A DNA stretch of 24,355 bases from an uncultured Prevotella sp. Its GTDB lineage: Bacteria; Bacteroidota; Bacteroidia; Bacteroidales; Bacteroidaceae. Each line of letters begins with the position of its first letter. Position 1 is the stretch's first letter. Below are positions 6,853-15,485 of the stretch, piece after piece. The notes beneath the pieces were generated by a model. It did no database searches and had not been told where the DNA came from. It worked only from the letters and a program-made list of their open reading frames with translations. The position numbers and the translations under genes are program-made. The stretch is taken from contig CAKQMS010000041.1 in assembly GCA_934254985.1 (NCBI GenBank), positions 1 to 24,355 on the forward strand. The letters are read 5' to 3'.

Positions 6853-8167
6853 CGGCAAATCTGCCATCAAGGCGTTTGCCCACAACCCATAGAATATTGC
6901 CGCCGGCATCGGTAACGACAAGCTGACGACGCTTCAACGGGAGCGCCACCTTTTGGTCGGTAAGGAAATCGCTAACGAGCTTGCTTCCCTTCATACCGAA
7001 AGGCACAAAGCGGTCGCCACGGGCAATGCGGCGAATCATCAACGGAAACTTCACTTTCTGAGCATCCAGGCAAACCTTGTCGGATGAGCGCGAGATGGTG
7101 TAGTTTTCGTTGATTTCTTTTTGCTCTATTTTCAGCTTGCAAAGTTCAGTATACACGTAGGTGCCTGCTTCGGGAATTCGCATCTGTCTGCCCTCTTCCT
7201 TATCCAAAGGAGTAAGGATTAGTCGACCGCGGTCGAGGGTAAGCTCGTGAGAAGAAGAGAGCCACGAAGTGCCTGTTGTGGCGTGCAGATTCTCAGCCAC
7301 CAAAGCCACTTGCGAAGAGTTGAAACCATAGTCCTTAAGAATGTCCCAAAGCAAATATTCAGCCGACGGATATTCCTCGACCTTGGAAATATCTACGCAG
7401 AACGATTCGTTCAGCGTTGCAGACGAAACAGCCTTAGCTTTAGCCTCACTAAGCGAAGCTTCTACAATTGTGGAAGCCTCAGCAATCCATCGAGCCATGG
7501 TAAGGATGTTGTCCTTAACGGCAGGATTCACATTCTCGAGAAGCGGCAACACGTTTAGCCTGATTTTGTTGCGTTGCACATCGTCGACAAGATTAGAACT
7601 GTCGGTGACGTAGTCTTGATTTTCAGCCTCGAGATATTCCAAGATGTCTTCTCTACCTATGCAAAGCAACGGGCGCAAGATGAAGCCATTACGAGGCGAA
7701 ATGCCTGTTAGTCCGTTCATGCCTGTGCCTCTGACGAGGTTGAGCAGAATGGTCTCCACATTATCGTCCTTATGGTGAGCCACACAGATGGCGTCGGCAT
7801 TAATATCGCGACGCAACTGCTCGAAATAAGAATATCTGAGGTCGCGGGCAGCCATTTCGATGCTGACCTTATGGAGTTGGGCGTAGGTGAGAGTGTCGAA
7901 ATGTATGCGATGAAGAATTACGCCCAACGATTCGCATAGCGACACACAGAAGTTCTCGTCGCGCTCCGACTCTTTGCCACGCAAATGGAAATTGCAATGC
8001 GCAGCCTCAACGTCGTAGCCGAGAGCCTTCATAATAAGCAACAAAGCGACACTATCGGCTCCACCCGACAATGCCACTATGTATTTATTGTCAGCTGCAA
8101 GCAACTGATTTCGAGCTATGAAACCAGCCACCTGCTGCAGGATTTTATCTTTCTTGGTTTTCGACAT
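6806..8167 (-). CDS. tilS: tRNA(Ile)-lysidine synthase
   Basis: A 453-residue enzyme that converts the wobble cytidine of tRNA-Ile(CAU) to lysidine using ATP and lysine. The PP-loop SGGADS is at residues 34-39. It is followed by EAAHCNFHLRG and FCVSLCESLGV, and by the family HHKDDNVETILLNLVRGTG segment with GLTGISPRNG. A C-terminal substrate-binding part (about 360-450) contains GDRFVPFGMKGSKLVSDFLTD, typical of the TilS_C domain. The length is normal. It is the last gene of a minus-strand cluster, 68 bp after the RlmI-like gene, and its 3' end overlaps kdsB by 47 bp tail-to-tail. Confidence 0.96.
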   Translation of the reverse strand: MSKTKKDKILQQVAGFIARNQLLAADNKYIVALSGGADSVALLLIMKALGYDVEAAHCNFHLRGKESERDENFCVSLCESLGVILHRIHFDTLTYAQLHKVSIEMAARDLRYSYFEQLRRDINADAICVAHHKDDNVETILLNLVRGTGMNGLTGISPRNGFILRPLLCIGREDILEYLEAENQDYVTDSSNLVDDVQRNKIRLNVLPLLENVNPAVKDNILTMARWIAEASTIVEASLSEAKAKAVSSATLNESFCVDISKVEEYPSAEYLLWDILKDYGFNSSQVALVAENLHATTGTSWLSSSHELTLDRGRLILTPLDKEEGRQMRIPEAGTYVYTELCKLKIEQKEINENYTISRSSDKVCLDAQKVKFPLMIRRIARGDRFVPFGMKGSKLVSDFLTDQKVALPLKRRQLVVTDAGGNILWVVGKRLDGRFAVSPCSKSVVEISLLS

Positions 8168-8192
8168 ACGGTATTTTTCAGAATACAGTATT

Positions 8193-8236
8193 TATTCAGA
8201 ACAGAGGGGTATTTTATTCAGAACTGAAGGGTATTT
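8193..8236. repeat. 22-bp tandem duplication between rlmI-like gene and tilS
   Basis: Two adjacent 22-bp units, 8193-8214 and 8215-8236, both start TATTCAGAAC and end GGGTATTT; they differ at two positions. A further partial copy may lie at 8172-8190. The duplication fills most of the 68-bp gap between the two minus-strand genes and therefore lies just upstream of the tilS start. Confidence 0.8.
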
Positions 8237-9417
8237 TATTCTACGTAGAGCACCAATCCCTTCAAATATTCACCCTCAGGATGATAGATGTTGATAGGAT
8301 GGTCGGCAGGCTGATGAAGCTGATGAAGGATGCGCACCTTGCGGCCAGCCTGGGCAGCAGCTGTGAAGACAGCATTGCGGAAGTTGTCTTTAGTAACCAC
8401 CTGCGAACAGCTGAAGGTAAACAATATTCCGCCTGGCTTAATCTTCTCGAACCCCTTGACATTAAGGCGTGTGTAGCCCTTCAAAGCATTATGAAGAGCA
8501 GCACGATGCTTTGCAAAGGCAGGAGGGTCGAGAATGATGAGGTCGTATTTGCCGTCGTTGGCATCAAGGAATTTGAAAGCATCCTCGCAGAAAGCCTCGT
8601 GACGCTTGTCGCCCGCAAAGTTGAGGTCGATATTGGCATTGGTGAGCTCAATAGCCTTAGCACTACTGTCTACCGAGTGCACCAACTTGGCTCCGCCACG
8701 CATAGCATAGACAGAGAAACCACCAGTATAGCAGAACATATTGAGCACACTCTTGCCATGAGAATATTTCTCGAGCAATGAGCGGTTTTCGCGCTGGTCG
8801 ACGAAGAAGCCTGTCTTCTGACCTCTGAGCCAGTCGACATGGAAAAGGAGTCCGTTTTCCTTTGTTGTGTTCTCGTCGCTACCGCCATAGATAAAGCTAT
8901 TCTGCTGTCCGAGATCAGCTTTGAAAGGCAGGGTGGTTTCGCTCTTGTAATAAACGTTTTCTATTCTCTCGCCCATCACGCTAACGAGCGCCTTGCACAC
9001 CTCCATACGGCAAACGTGCATTCCCACGCTATGAGCCTGCATCACGGCAGTTTTGCCGTAGCAGTCGATTACGAGACCTGGCAAGTTGTCGCCCTCGCCA
9101 TGCACCAAACGATAGGTGTTGTTGTCGGGATTGTCGGCAATGCCAAGGCTGCGGCGAACCTCGAGAGCCGAAGCAAGACGAGCTGTCCAAAAGTTGTCAT
9201 CGATTTCAACATCTCTGAACGACAACACTCTTACGGCTATAGAACCAATTTGGAAATGACCTACGGCGAGGAAGTCGCCACCTGCCGACAACACTCTTAC
9301 AATATCGCCCTCAGCAATATCGTCGTCACCACGGAGGATAGCTCCCGAGAATATCCAAGGATGAAAACGCTTTAGCGATTCTTCCTTACCCTTTTTCAAA
9401 TATATTGTCTTATACAT
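8236..9417 (-). CDS. RlmI-like class I SAM-dependent rRNA methyltransferase
   Basis: A 393-residue protein with an N-terminal PUA RNA-binding domain (about residues 1-75; LKRFHPWIFSGAI and GDIVRVLSAGGDFLAVG), an EEHEE-like linker, and a Rossmann methyltransferase domain. The SAM-binding motif I is VLNMFCYTGGFS (224-235), motif IV is LIILDPPAFAK (293-303), and the catalytic-cysteine region is TFSCSQVV (334-341). This architecture is that of RlmI, which makes m5C1962 in 23S rRNA, and its close relatives. The exact target base cannot be fixed by reading, so I leave the symbol blank. It is 93 bp downstream of the exonuclease gene and 68 bp upstream of tilS, in a cluster with an RNA-modification theme. 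Confidence 0.92.
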   Translation of the reverse strand: MYKTIYLKKGKEESLKRFHPWIFSGAILRGDDDIAEGDIVRVLSAGGDFLAVGHFQIGSIAVRVLSFRDVEIDDNFWTARLASALEVRRSLGIADNPDNNTYRLVHGEGDNLPGLVIDCYGKTAVMQAHSVGMHVCRMEVCKALVSVMGERIENVYYKSETTLPFKADLGQQNSFIYGGSDENTTKENGLLFHVDWLRGQKTGFFVDQRENRSLLEKYSHGKSVLNMFCYTGGFSVYAMRGGAKLVHSVDSSAKAIELTNANIDLNFAGDKRHEAFCEDAFKFLDANDGKYDLIILDPPAFAKHRAALHNALKGYTRLNVKGFEKIKPGGILFTFSCSQVVTKDNFRNAVFTAAAQAGRKVRILHQLHQPADHPINIYHPEGEYLKGLVLYVE

Positions 9418-9510
9418 CTTTTATTGTTTATGCTTTATGCTTTTATTATTCAGAAATTAGAACTATGGAAAAGTAGTTTGAAAATGAAATGAAAAGTTTT
9501 AGAATAGCCT

Positions 9511-10191
9511 CTACTCCTCACTACCATTTGATTCTTCACTCTTCACTCTTATCTCTTCACTTTTTTCTCTTCCCTCTTCACTTACCACGAGATCGTAGTC
9601 GCCAGTTTTTCTTAGGCGCTCAATTTCTTCGTAGAGGTTGATGCAGCTCCACGCATCTGTGGCGGCATACTGTTTTTGCTTATCGTTGAGCACATCGATT
9701 TCCCAATTGGTGAGTCGCTGGCGCTTGCTTATTTTCTGTCCGAACACGTTGGCATAGAGTTTCTGCAAACTGCGATCTTCGATGCCTATAGAGCCAACGA
9801 TGTCTTGAAGGTCGATGAACAATCCTGGAGTGAACTCCTGACGCTTTCTGAGCATAAGGATGTCGTCGTGCCATGAGAGTCCGATTTTCTTTACTGTAGT
9901 GTCTTCCAAGAGTCGCTTAATGGCTGGAGTAATGCCAGTATGGTTTAGACGAAACAAGAAACAGGTGTCGCGAGTAGACACTTGCAGCAACGCCACTTTG
10001 TGCATTTCGCCACGATGAAAAGATGGCCGAGTCTCGGTATCTACGCCTAAGATATCGCTCGAAAGTAAATAGTCTACAGCCTTTTCAGTCTCGCCTTCAG
10101 ACATAATTACGATGATGCGGCCAGGGAATTTTAGCACAGGCAAAGCTGTTATGGCACGCTTATCAAACTTGTTGTATATGGTCTTTCTCAT
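9511..10191 (-). CDS. 3'-5' exonuclease, DEDDy family (RNase D-like domain)
   Basis: A 226-residue single-domain protein. ExoI is LGVDTETRPSF (D51, E53), ExoII is GLSWHDDILML (D110) and ExoIII is YAATD (Y175, D179), giving the DEDDy set that binds two metal ions. There is no HRDC domain, so it is the short stand-alone type common in Bacteroidota rather than full RNase D. The last 22 or so residues (GREKSEEIRVKSEESNGSEE) are low-complexity and are encoded by GTGAAGAG-type repeats, so the original stop codon was probably lost and the frame extended into spacer repeat DNA. It is first in the minus-strand cluster with the methyltransferase and tilS, and divergent from ftsK. Confidence 0.92.
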   Translation of the reverse strand: MRKTIYNKFDKRAITALPVLKFPGRIIVIMSEGETEKAVDYLLSSDILGVDTETRPSFHRGEMHKVALLQVSTRDTCFLFRLNHTGITPAIKRLLEDTTVKKIGLSWHDDILMLRKRQEFTPGLFIDLQDIVGSIGIEDRSLQKLYANVFGQKISKRQRLTNWEIDVLNDKQKQYAATDAWSCINLYEEIERLRKTGDYDLVVSEEGREKSEEIRVKSEESNGSEE

Positions 10192-10214
10192 TATCTATTT
10201 CTTGTTACAATTTG

Positions 10215-10222
10215 CAAAATTA
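10215..10222 (-). promoter_or_regulatory. Possible -7 element for the exonuclease gene cluster
   Basis: TAATTTTG on the minus strand matches TAnnTTTG, 24 bp upstream of the start codon. No good TTTG lies at the expected distance further upstream, so support is partial. Confidence 0.35.
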
Positions 10223-10265
10223 GAAAAAAGTTATCAAAATATGGCAGAATCTAAGTTTTTTACGC

Positions 10266-10273
10266 TATTTTTG
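10266..10273 (+). promoter_or_regulatory. -7 element of the ftsK promoter
   Basis: TATTTTTG matches TAnnTTTG and lies 25 bp before the ftsK ATG. The -33 position is weak. A very short leader is implied. Confidence 0.5.
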
Positions 10274-10298
10274 CAGTTAAATTTGTAAATACACACCA

Positions 10299-12791
10299 AT
10301 GGCAAAGAAAAAAGTAGAGCGCAAAAGCAAATCATTAACCGAAGTATTCGGGCTCAACAAGATATTATCCAACGAAACAACAGATGCCCTTTTTGGACTT
10401 TTTCTCATAGCTTCAGCGATAGTGCTGATAATTGCTATGGGGTCATTTTTCGCAACAGGAGCTGCAGACCAAAGCATCTTGGAGAACCTTCGACCGGGAG
10501 AATGGCTAAACACAGGTAAACAATTCACCAACTATTGTGGTTCGATAGGAGCGTTGCTGTCATATTATCTTATGACGGTAAACTTCGGTATTCCTGCGTT
10601 CCTCATTCCGGTATTTATTATAATGGTAGGACTTAAACTGCTGCATGCTTACAACGTGAACCTTTGGAAATGGTTCTTCGGCATGATGGTGGTGATGGTG
10701 TGGACTTCGGTGACACTCGCCAAATTCCTCACTCCTATCATGGGGGCGATGACTTTTAACCCTGGTGGCAACCACGGATTGTTTATCGTAGAACAGTTGG
10801 AGAACCTCGTTGGGCCTCCTGGACTTACTGCGATATTGCTCCTCACAGCCCTAACTTTCTTGACTTATCTCACCAGCGAGACAATAGAATTGATTCGCAA
10901 GGCTTTGAACCCTGTGGCTTACTTGACATCGAAGATAAAATTCAATGTCACAAACATGGGCGACAACAATACTGACGACAATCATCCTCTAACTTCTGTC
11001 GATGCAGAGGAAAACCTATACGGCGGAACAGAAGAAGAGAATGACGAAGCTACGGTTGTTGACCTAAGCAACGACAACGACGATAATAATGCAGCTCCAG
11101 CCGTTGACAGTCTGGAGCCTGAGAACAATAGCATCGCAGTAGACATAGAGCCTACAGCTACAAATGGCGAAGACAAGAAGAATTCGCCCGACATTACTGT
11201 AGAAGCTGCTCCTGCCGTAGAACAGGGCAAGGGCAACGAACTGTCGATAGAGGAAATATTGAAGACTCCTATCAACCCGCTGGAGCCTTTCACAAGATAT
11301 AAGAAGCCAGGATTGGAACTCCTGAAGAAATACGAGGAGAACAATCGTCCTGTGGTTGACATGGAGGAAATCACAGCCAACAAGAATCGCATCGTTGAGG
11401 TGCTCGACAGCTTTGGCGTGAAGATTAGCCGCATCAGCGCTACCGTGGGTCCAACCATCACCCTCTACGAGATTACTCCTGCCGAGGGTGTGCGCATCAA
11501 CAAGATTAGAAACTTGGAAGACGATATTGCCTTGAACCTTGCTGCTCTTGGCATTCGTATCATCGCCCCTATCCCTGGTCGTGGCACAATCGGTATCGAG
11601 GTGCCTAACAAGAAGCCACAGATTGTTTCGATGGAGAGCGTATTGAACTCAAAGAAGTTTAAGGAGTCGAAGATGGAGTTGCCTGTGGCTATTGGTAAGA
11701 CCATCTCTAACGACGTCTTTATGTTCGACCTCCACAAGCTTCCTCACCTTCTCGTGGCTGGTGCTACTGGTCAGGGTAAGTCTGTAGGTCTGAACGCCAT
11801 CATCACTTCCCTACTCTACAAGAAGCATCCAAACGAACTTAAGTTTGTGCTCGTAGACCCTAAGAAGGTGGAGTTTTCTATCTACAATCAGATTACTTCT
11901 CACTTCATGGCTGCACTTCCTGAGAATGACGACGAGCCTATCATCACCGATGTAAATAAGGTGGTGCGCACGCTCAACTCTCTCTGTAAGCTCATGGATC
12001 ATCGCTACGACATGCTGAAGATGGCTCAGGTGAAGAAGATTGAGGAATACAACGAGAAATTCGTTAACCATAAGCTCGACATGACTAAGGGGCATGAATA
12101 CATGCCTTACATCGTGGTTATCATCGACGAGTTTGGCGACCTTATCATGACTGCCGGCAAGGAGATTGAGGTTCCTATAGCTCGTATTGCTCAGCTGGCT
12201 CGTGCCGTGGGTATTCACATGGTTATTGCAACTCAGCGTCCAACAACCAAGATTATTACTGGTAATATCAAGGCCAACTTCCCTGGACGTATTGCCTTCC
12301 GTGTGACTTCGGTTGTCGACTCTCGTACCATCCTCGACCGCAAGGGCGCAGAGCAGTTGGTGGGTAAGGGCGACATGCTCTTCCTTGCTGGTGGCGACCC
12401 TATTCGTGTGCAATGTGCATTCATCGATACTCCTGAGATTGAGAATGTCAACGACCATATCTCGGGTCAGTCGGGTCCTGTGGCTCCTATGGAACTCCCA
12501 GAACCTGCTGACGAAGGTGGAAGCGGCGACTTTGGTGGCGACGGCTCTGCCGACCTCAAGAGTCTTGACCCATTCTTCGAAGATGCAGCCCACGCCATCG
12601 TAATCTCGCAGCAAGGTTCTACAAGTATGATTCAGCGTCGTTTCTCTATCGGCTACAATCGTGCCGGACGACTAATGGATCAATTAGAGTCAGCAGGCAT
12701 CGTAGGTGCTCAGCAGGGTTCGAAACCTCGCGAGGTGCTCATCGCCGACGAGAATACTCTCAACGAGCTTTTGGCAAGACTGAGAGGATAA
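10299..12791 (+). CDS. ftsK: FtsK/SpoIIIE-family DNA translocase
   Basis: An 830-residue membrane-anchored ATPase that pumps chromosome termini through the division septum toward XerCD/dif. Hydrophobic segments lie near residues 28-50, 84-118, 122-146 and 173-192. An acidic, Asn-rich linker (about 220-310) precedes the motor. The motor has Walker A GATGQGKS (488-495, K494) and Walker B IVVIIDEFGD (D610). The C-terminal winged-helix gamma domain starts near DPFFEDAAHAIVISQQGSTSMIQRRFSIGYNRAGRLMDQ-type sequence and would read KOPS-like polarity sites. All parts are intact and length is normal for Bacteroidota. A lolA-like gene follows, an order also seen in E. coli. Confidence 0.97.
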   Translation: MAKKKVERKSKSLTEVFGLNKILSNETTDALFGLFLIASAIVLIIAMGSFFATGAADQSILENLRPGEWLNTGKQFTNYCGSIGALLSYYLMTVNFGIPAFLIPVFIIMVGLKLLHAYNVNLWKWFFGMMVVMVWTSVTLAKFLTPIMGAMTFNPGGNHGLFIVEQLENLVGPPGLTAILLLTALTFLTYLTSETIELIRKALNPVAYLTSKIKFNVTNMGDNNTDDNHPLTSVDAEENLYGGTEEENDEATVVDLSNDNDDNNAAPAVDSLEPENNSIAVDIEPTATNGEDKKNSPDITVEAAPAVEQGKGNELSIEEILKTPINPLEPFTRYKKPGLELLKKYEENNRPVVDMEEITANKNRIVEVLDSFGVKISRISATVGPTITLYEITPAEGVRINKIRNLEDDIALNLAALGIRIIAPIPGRGTIGIEVPNKKPQIVSMESVLNSKKFKESKMELPVAIGKTISNDVFMFDLHKLPHLLVAGATGQGKSVGLNAIITSLLYKKHPNELKFVLVDPKKVEFSIYNQITSHFMAALPENDDEPIITDVNKVVRTLNSLCKLMDHRYDMLKMAQVKKIEEYNEKFVNHKLDMTKGHEYMPYIVVIIDEFGDLIMTAGKEIEVPIARIAQLARAVGIHMVIATQRPTTKIITGNIKANFPGRIAFRVTSVVDSRTILDRKGAEQLVGKGDMLFLAGGDPIRVQCAFIDTPEIENVNDHISGQSGPVAPMELPEPADEGGSGDFGGDGSADLKSLDPFFEDAAHAIVISQQGSTSMIQRRFSIGYNRAGRLMDQLESAGIVGAQQGSKPREVLIADENTLNELLARLRG

Positions 12792-12796
12792 TTTTA

Positions 12797-12869
12797 AAGG
12801 TAAAAAGGTAAAAAGGTAAAAGGGTAAAAAGGTAAAAAGGTAAAAAGGTAAAAGATAAAAGGGCAAAAG
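12797..12869. repeat. 8-bp tandem repeat (AAGGTAAA) after ftsK
   Basis: Seven adjacent 8-bp units (12797-12852, one with a single change) followed by degenerate copies. This sits just after the ftsK stop codon. Such arrays expand and contract by slippage; the copy number may vary between strains. Confidence 0.9.
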
Positions 12870-12871
12870 TA

Positions 12872-12915
12872 GGTTTGGGGTTGCGTTCGGCGCAGCTCGG
12901 CTGCGTCGCTTATCC
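12872..12915. repeat. GC-rich palindromic element upstream of the lolA-like gene
   Basis: An island much richer in GC than its surroundings, centred on CGCAGC-TCG-GCTGCG (12891-12905), a perfect 6-bp stem with a 3-nt loop. It is flanked by purine-rich simple repeats on both sides. It looks like a dispersed palindromic repeat unit, but only one copy is in this window. It has no T-run, so it is not a clear terminator. Confidence 0.5.
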
Positions 12916-12962
12916 AAAAAAGGCAAAAAAGGTAAAAAAGAAAAAAGAAGGAGAAACAAGAT

Positions 12963-13574
12963 ATGAAAAAGATTATCATTTTTTCTATGCTTATGGCTCT
13001 GCTGAGCCTTACAGCATCAGCACAATCTGCAGCTCAGGCTCGCAAGGTGCTGGATAAAACAGCAACAGTAGTTGGCAACAAGGGCGGCGCAAGTGCTTCG
13101 TTCACTATGTCGAACCCAAAGATGGGAACCACTTCGGGCACCATCGCTATAAAAGGTCACATGTTTCAAGCATCTATTCCAAGTGCCATCGTTTGGTACA
13201 ACGGAAAAACTCAATGGAGCTACATGAAATCGACCAACGAGGTAAACATCACCACTCCTACCGAAGCTAAGCGCATGAAGATGAATCCTTATACTTTTAT
13301 CACTATGTATAAGAGTGGCTACAACATGTCGATGAAGACTTCGGGCAGAAACTATGTTGTTCACCTCACAGCTCAAAACAAAAAGCGCTCGGTGAAGGAA
13401 CTCTACATCACCGTGAACAGCTCTACCTACATTCCTGTGCAGGTAAAGATGCTTGAGGGCAACACATGGTCGACCATCAACATCAAAAACTTCAAAGCAA
13501 AGAAGTTGGCAAACAGCATGTTCACCTTCAAGGCTAAGGATTTTCCAAAAGCTGAGGTTATTGACTTGAGATAA
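12963..13574 (+). CDS. LolA-like outer-membrane lipoprotein carrier protein
   Basis: A 203-residue periplasmic protein. Residues 1-21 form a signal peptide ending ASAQ. The mature part matches the LolA/LolB fold by pattern: an N-terminal helix (AARKVLDKTATVV), a run of beta strands with GTIAIKGHMFQASIPSAIVWYNGKTQWSY-like sequence, and the KELYITVNSSTYIPVQVKMLEG strand pair. LolA carries lipoproteins from the inner to the outer membrane. Its place after ftsK, as in many Gram-negative genomes, supports the call. The 171-bp gap to ftsK is filled by repeats, so co-transcription is uncertain. Confidence 0.85.
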   Translation: MKKIIIFSMLMALLSLTASAQSAAQARKVLDKTATVVGNKGGASASFTMSNPKMGTTSGTIAIKGHMFQASIPSAIVWYNGKTQWSYMKSTNEVNITTPTEAKRMKMNPYTFITMYKSGYNMSMKTSGRNYVVHLTAQNKKRSVKELYITVNSSTYIPVQVKMLEGNTWSTINIKNFKAKKLANSMFTFKAKDFPKAEVIDLR

Positions 13575-13596
13575 CACCTTATTATATATAATAGCT

Positions 13597-13641
13597 CTCA
13601 AGGATTCTTTAAAATAGAAGTAGCTCAAGGACTCTTTAAAA
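13597..13641. repeat. 18-bp direct repeat before the DUF5687 gene
   Basis: CTCAAGGATTCTTTAAAA (13597-13614) and CTCAAGGACTCTTTAAAA (13624-13641) differ at one base with a 27-bp period; a third partial copy, CCTCAAGA, lies at 13649-13656. A 12-bp palindrome ATTATATATAAT (13581-13592) precedes them. Confidence 0.7.
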
Positions 13642-13655
13642 AATTGCACCTCAAG

Positions 13656-15170
13656 ATGAAGAAGATCGAGATATTCAAAACTCTACAACAACATCGCCGC
13701 CTTGCTGAGAAACGCAGTCCGCTGTATCCTCAGACCATGGCGGCAAAGTTTTTTATGGCCGTAGTGTCGTTGCTCGTGATTGCTTATCTGGCTTTCATTG
13801 CCGTGATGCTGTCGCTAATAGCCAACGAGAGTCGTGGCTTCACCGCCCTGGAGCTGATAATGGGTGTAATGCCGATTATCCTTGCCATAGACTTCGGTTT
13901 CCGTTGGATTGGTCAGCAAACACCTTCGCAAATCATCAAACCCTACGTGCTGTTGCCATTGCCACGCTACGTATGTATTGATGCCTTCTTATTCCGCTCC
14001 ATCTTCTCGTGGGGCAACATCACATGGTACGCCATCCTCATCCCATTTTGCTTGATGTCGGTGGTTTTCGCCAACGGCATTGGCGCTTGCCTATTGCTCT
14101 TTCTCACCTACACCATCTTTGTTTTTGCCAATAGCCAATGGTATTCCATTGTGCGCACACTCGTGATAAACAGCATGTTGTGGTGGCTGCTGCCAATAGC
14201 TGTCTACGCCTTGGTGTTTCTACCATTATACATAGGCGGAATGCCTACCGAGAAATCGTTCGAAGCTTTCTTCAATCTTTATGCCACTCTCGGCACTTGG
14301 CTCGACAAAGGCAACATCTTGCCGCTCGTTATTGCCGTAGGCTTGTTGGCTATTATGGTGGTAGTAAATCGCAAGTTGCAATACGATAGCGTGATGAGCG
14401 AGATTGGTCGCACCAGCAAGGTTACGAAGATAAAGAAGGTGTCGGAATTCAAGTTCCTCGATAGATACAAGGAAATAGGCGAATACTTGAAGCTCGAGAT
14501 AAAGAGCCTGATGCGCAATAAGAATCCTCGCAAGAGCTTCATCAGCGCCACATGGGCTGTGGTTGTAATAACCCTTATTTGCTCGTTCTCCGATGTCTAC
14601 GACAACACGGGAATGACAAACTTCTGGTGTTTGTATAATCTTGTTGTCTATGCTGCCATGATGCTTATCCACGTGATGAGCTACGAGGGCAACTATATCG
14701 ATGCACTAATGGTTCACAAGGAGAATATCTATTCTCTGCTTCGTGCCAAATACTATTTCTTTAGCGCCTTGACCATCATACCTATCATTCTATTGTTGCC
14801 AACTGTATTCACCGGCAAATGGTCTATTTGGATGATTCTCTCGTATGCACTATTCACCATCGGCTGCCAATATTTCTGCATCATGCAGTTGGCTGTCTAC
14901 AACAAGTCGTCGTTGCCACTAAACACCAAGTTTGTGAGCAAGAATGGCATGGGCAACAACTATGTGCAGATAATGACAACCTTAGGCATCTTCATCGTTC
15001 CTATGGCGTTCGTTTCTCTGCTCTCAGCCTTCTGCTCCACCACCACCTCAAACATCGTAATGGCAACCGTTGGCGCAGCATTCTTCCTCACCCATCGCCT
15101 TTGGCTTCGCAACATCTACAACCGCATGATGAAGCGCCGCTATGAGAATATGGAGGGATTCAGAAAGTAG
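13656..15170 (+). CDS. DUF5687 family multi-pass membrane protein (ABC-permease-like)
   Basis: 504 residues from the ATG at 13656; an in-frame TTG at 13644 is a less likely start. The protein starts with a short basic segment (KTLQQHRRLAEKRSPLYPQ) and has roughly ten hydrophobic segments, arranged in two halves around a charged cytoplasmic part (about residues 245-300, with KYLKLEIKSLMRNKNPRKSF-like sequence). This layout fits the Bacteroidota DUF5687 family, usually described as the membrane partner of an ABC-type ATPase. No ATPase gene follows here: a terminator lies at 15219-15258. A partner encoded elsewhere is inferred. Family assignment is from memory of the pattern. Confidence 0.78.
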   Translation: MKKIEIFKTLQQHRRLAEKRSPLYPQTMAAKFFMAVVSLLVIAYLAFIAVMLSLIANESRGFTALELIMGVMPIILAIDFGFRWIGQQTPSQIIKPYVLLPLPRYVCIDAFLFRSIFSWGNITWYAILIPFCLMSVVFANGIGACLLLFLTYTIFVFANSQWYSIVRTLVINSMLWWLLPIAVYALVFLPLYIGGMPTEKSFEAFFNLYATLGTWLDKGNILPLVIAVGLLAIMVVVNRKLQYDSVMSEIGRTSKVTKIKKVSEFKFLDRYKEIGEYLKLEIKSLMRNKNPRKSFISATWAVVVITLICSFSDVYDNTGMTNFWCLYNLVVYAAMMLIHVMSYEGNYIDALMVHKENIYSLLRAKYYFFSALTIIPIILLLPTVFTGKWSIWMILSYALFTIGCQYFCIMQLAVYNKSSLPLNTKFVSKNGMGNNYVQIMTTLGIFIVPMAFVSLLSAFCSTTTSNIVMATVGAAFFLTHRLWLRNIYNRMMKRRYENMEGFRK

Positions 15171-15218
15171 GATTAGAGAGAATTGAAAGGATTAGAAAAT
15201 AACAATGAAAGGATTTAT

Positions 15219-15258
15219 AAAGCCATAATAGCATAAAGCTTGCTTTTATGGCTTTTTC
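15219..15258 (+). terminator. Intrinsic terminator after the DUF5687 gene
   Basis: The stem AAAGCCATAA/TTATGGCTTT (15219-15228 and 15246-15255), extended inward by AGCA/TGCT across one mismatch, is followed by a T run. It is 49 bp after the stop codon. Confidence 0.85.
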
Positions 15259-15391
15259 CATTTTATTTTATCGCTACTTTCAAAGAAATAATGCCGTTTC
15301 ATTACAACAATATTAAATTTTGAAGAATTTTGTCATTTTATCATTGATAAAACCGAATGAAGTATAGAAGAATACTAAATAAAACCTATAT

Positions 15392-15431
15392 AAAAAACGA
15401 ATGCCCCCCACTTCACAGCGAGAGGCACTTC
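15392..15431 (-). terminator. Minus-strand intrinsic terminator of the small RNA candidate
   Basis: Read on the minus strand, GAAGTGCCTCTC (15431-15420) pairs with GGGGGGCATTC (15409-15399) with one bulged G and two G-U pairs, around a 10-nt loop. It is followed by G and six U (15397-15392). Confidence 0.65.
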
Positions 15432-15480
15432 ACCAATAGGTATTAGTCTTTTTAAGGTAAAAGATTGTATTCAGGATAAC
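15392..15480 (-). ncRNA. Candidate small RNA, about 88 nt
   Basis: A minus-strand promoter with both consensus elements (15486-15517) would start transcription near 15479. The transcript has no AUG and ends at a well-formed intrinsic terminator with six U (15392-15397). No minus-strand gene lies downstream before 10191, so this would be a stand-alone transcript rather than a leader. I do not recognise it as 6S, SRP RNA, tmRNA or RNase P RNA: it lacks their length and hallmark motifs. The 5' half is A/U-rich and unstructured, which would suit base-pairing to targets, but that is inference. Confidence 0.5.
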
Positions 15481-15485
15481 ATTCG

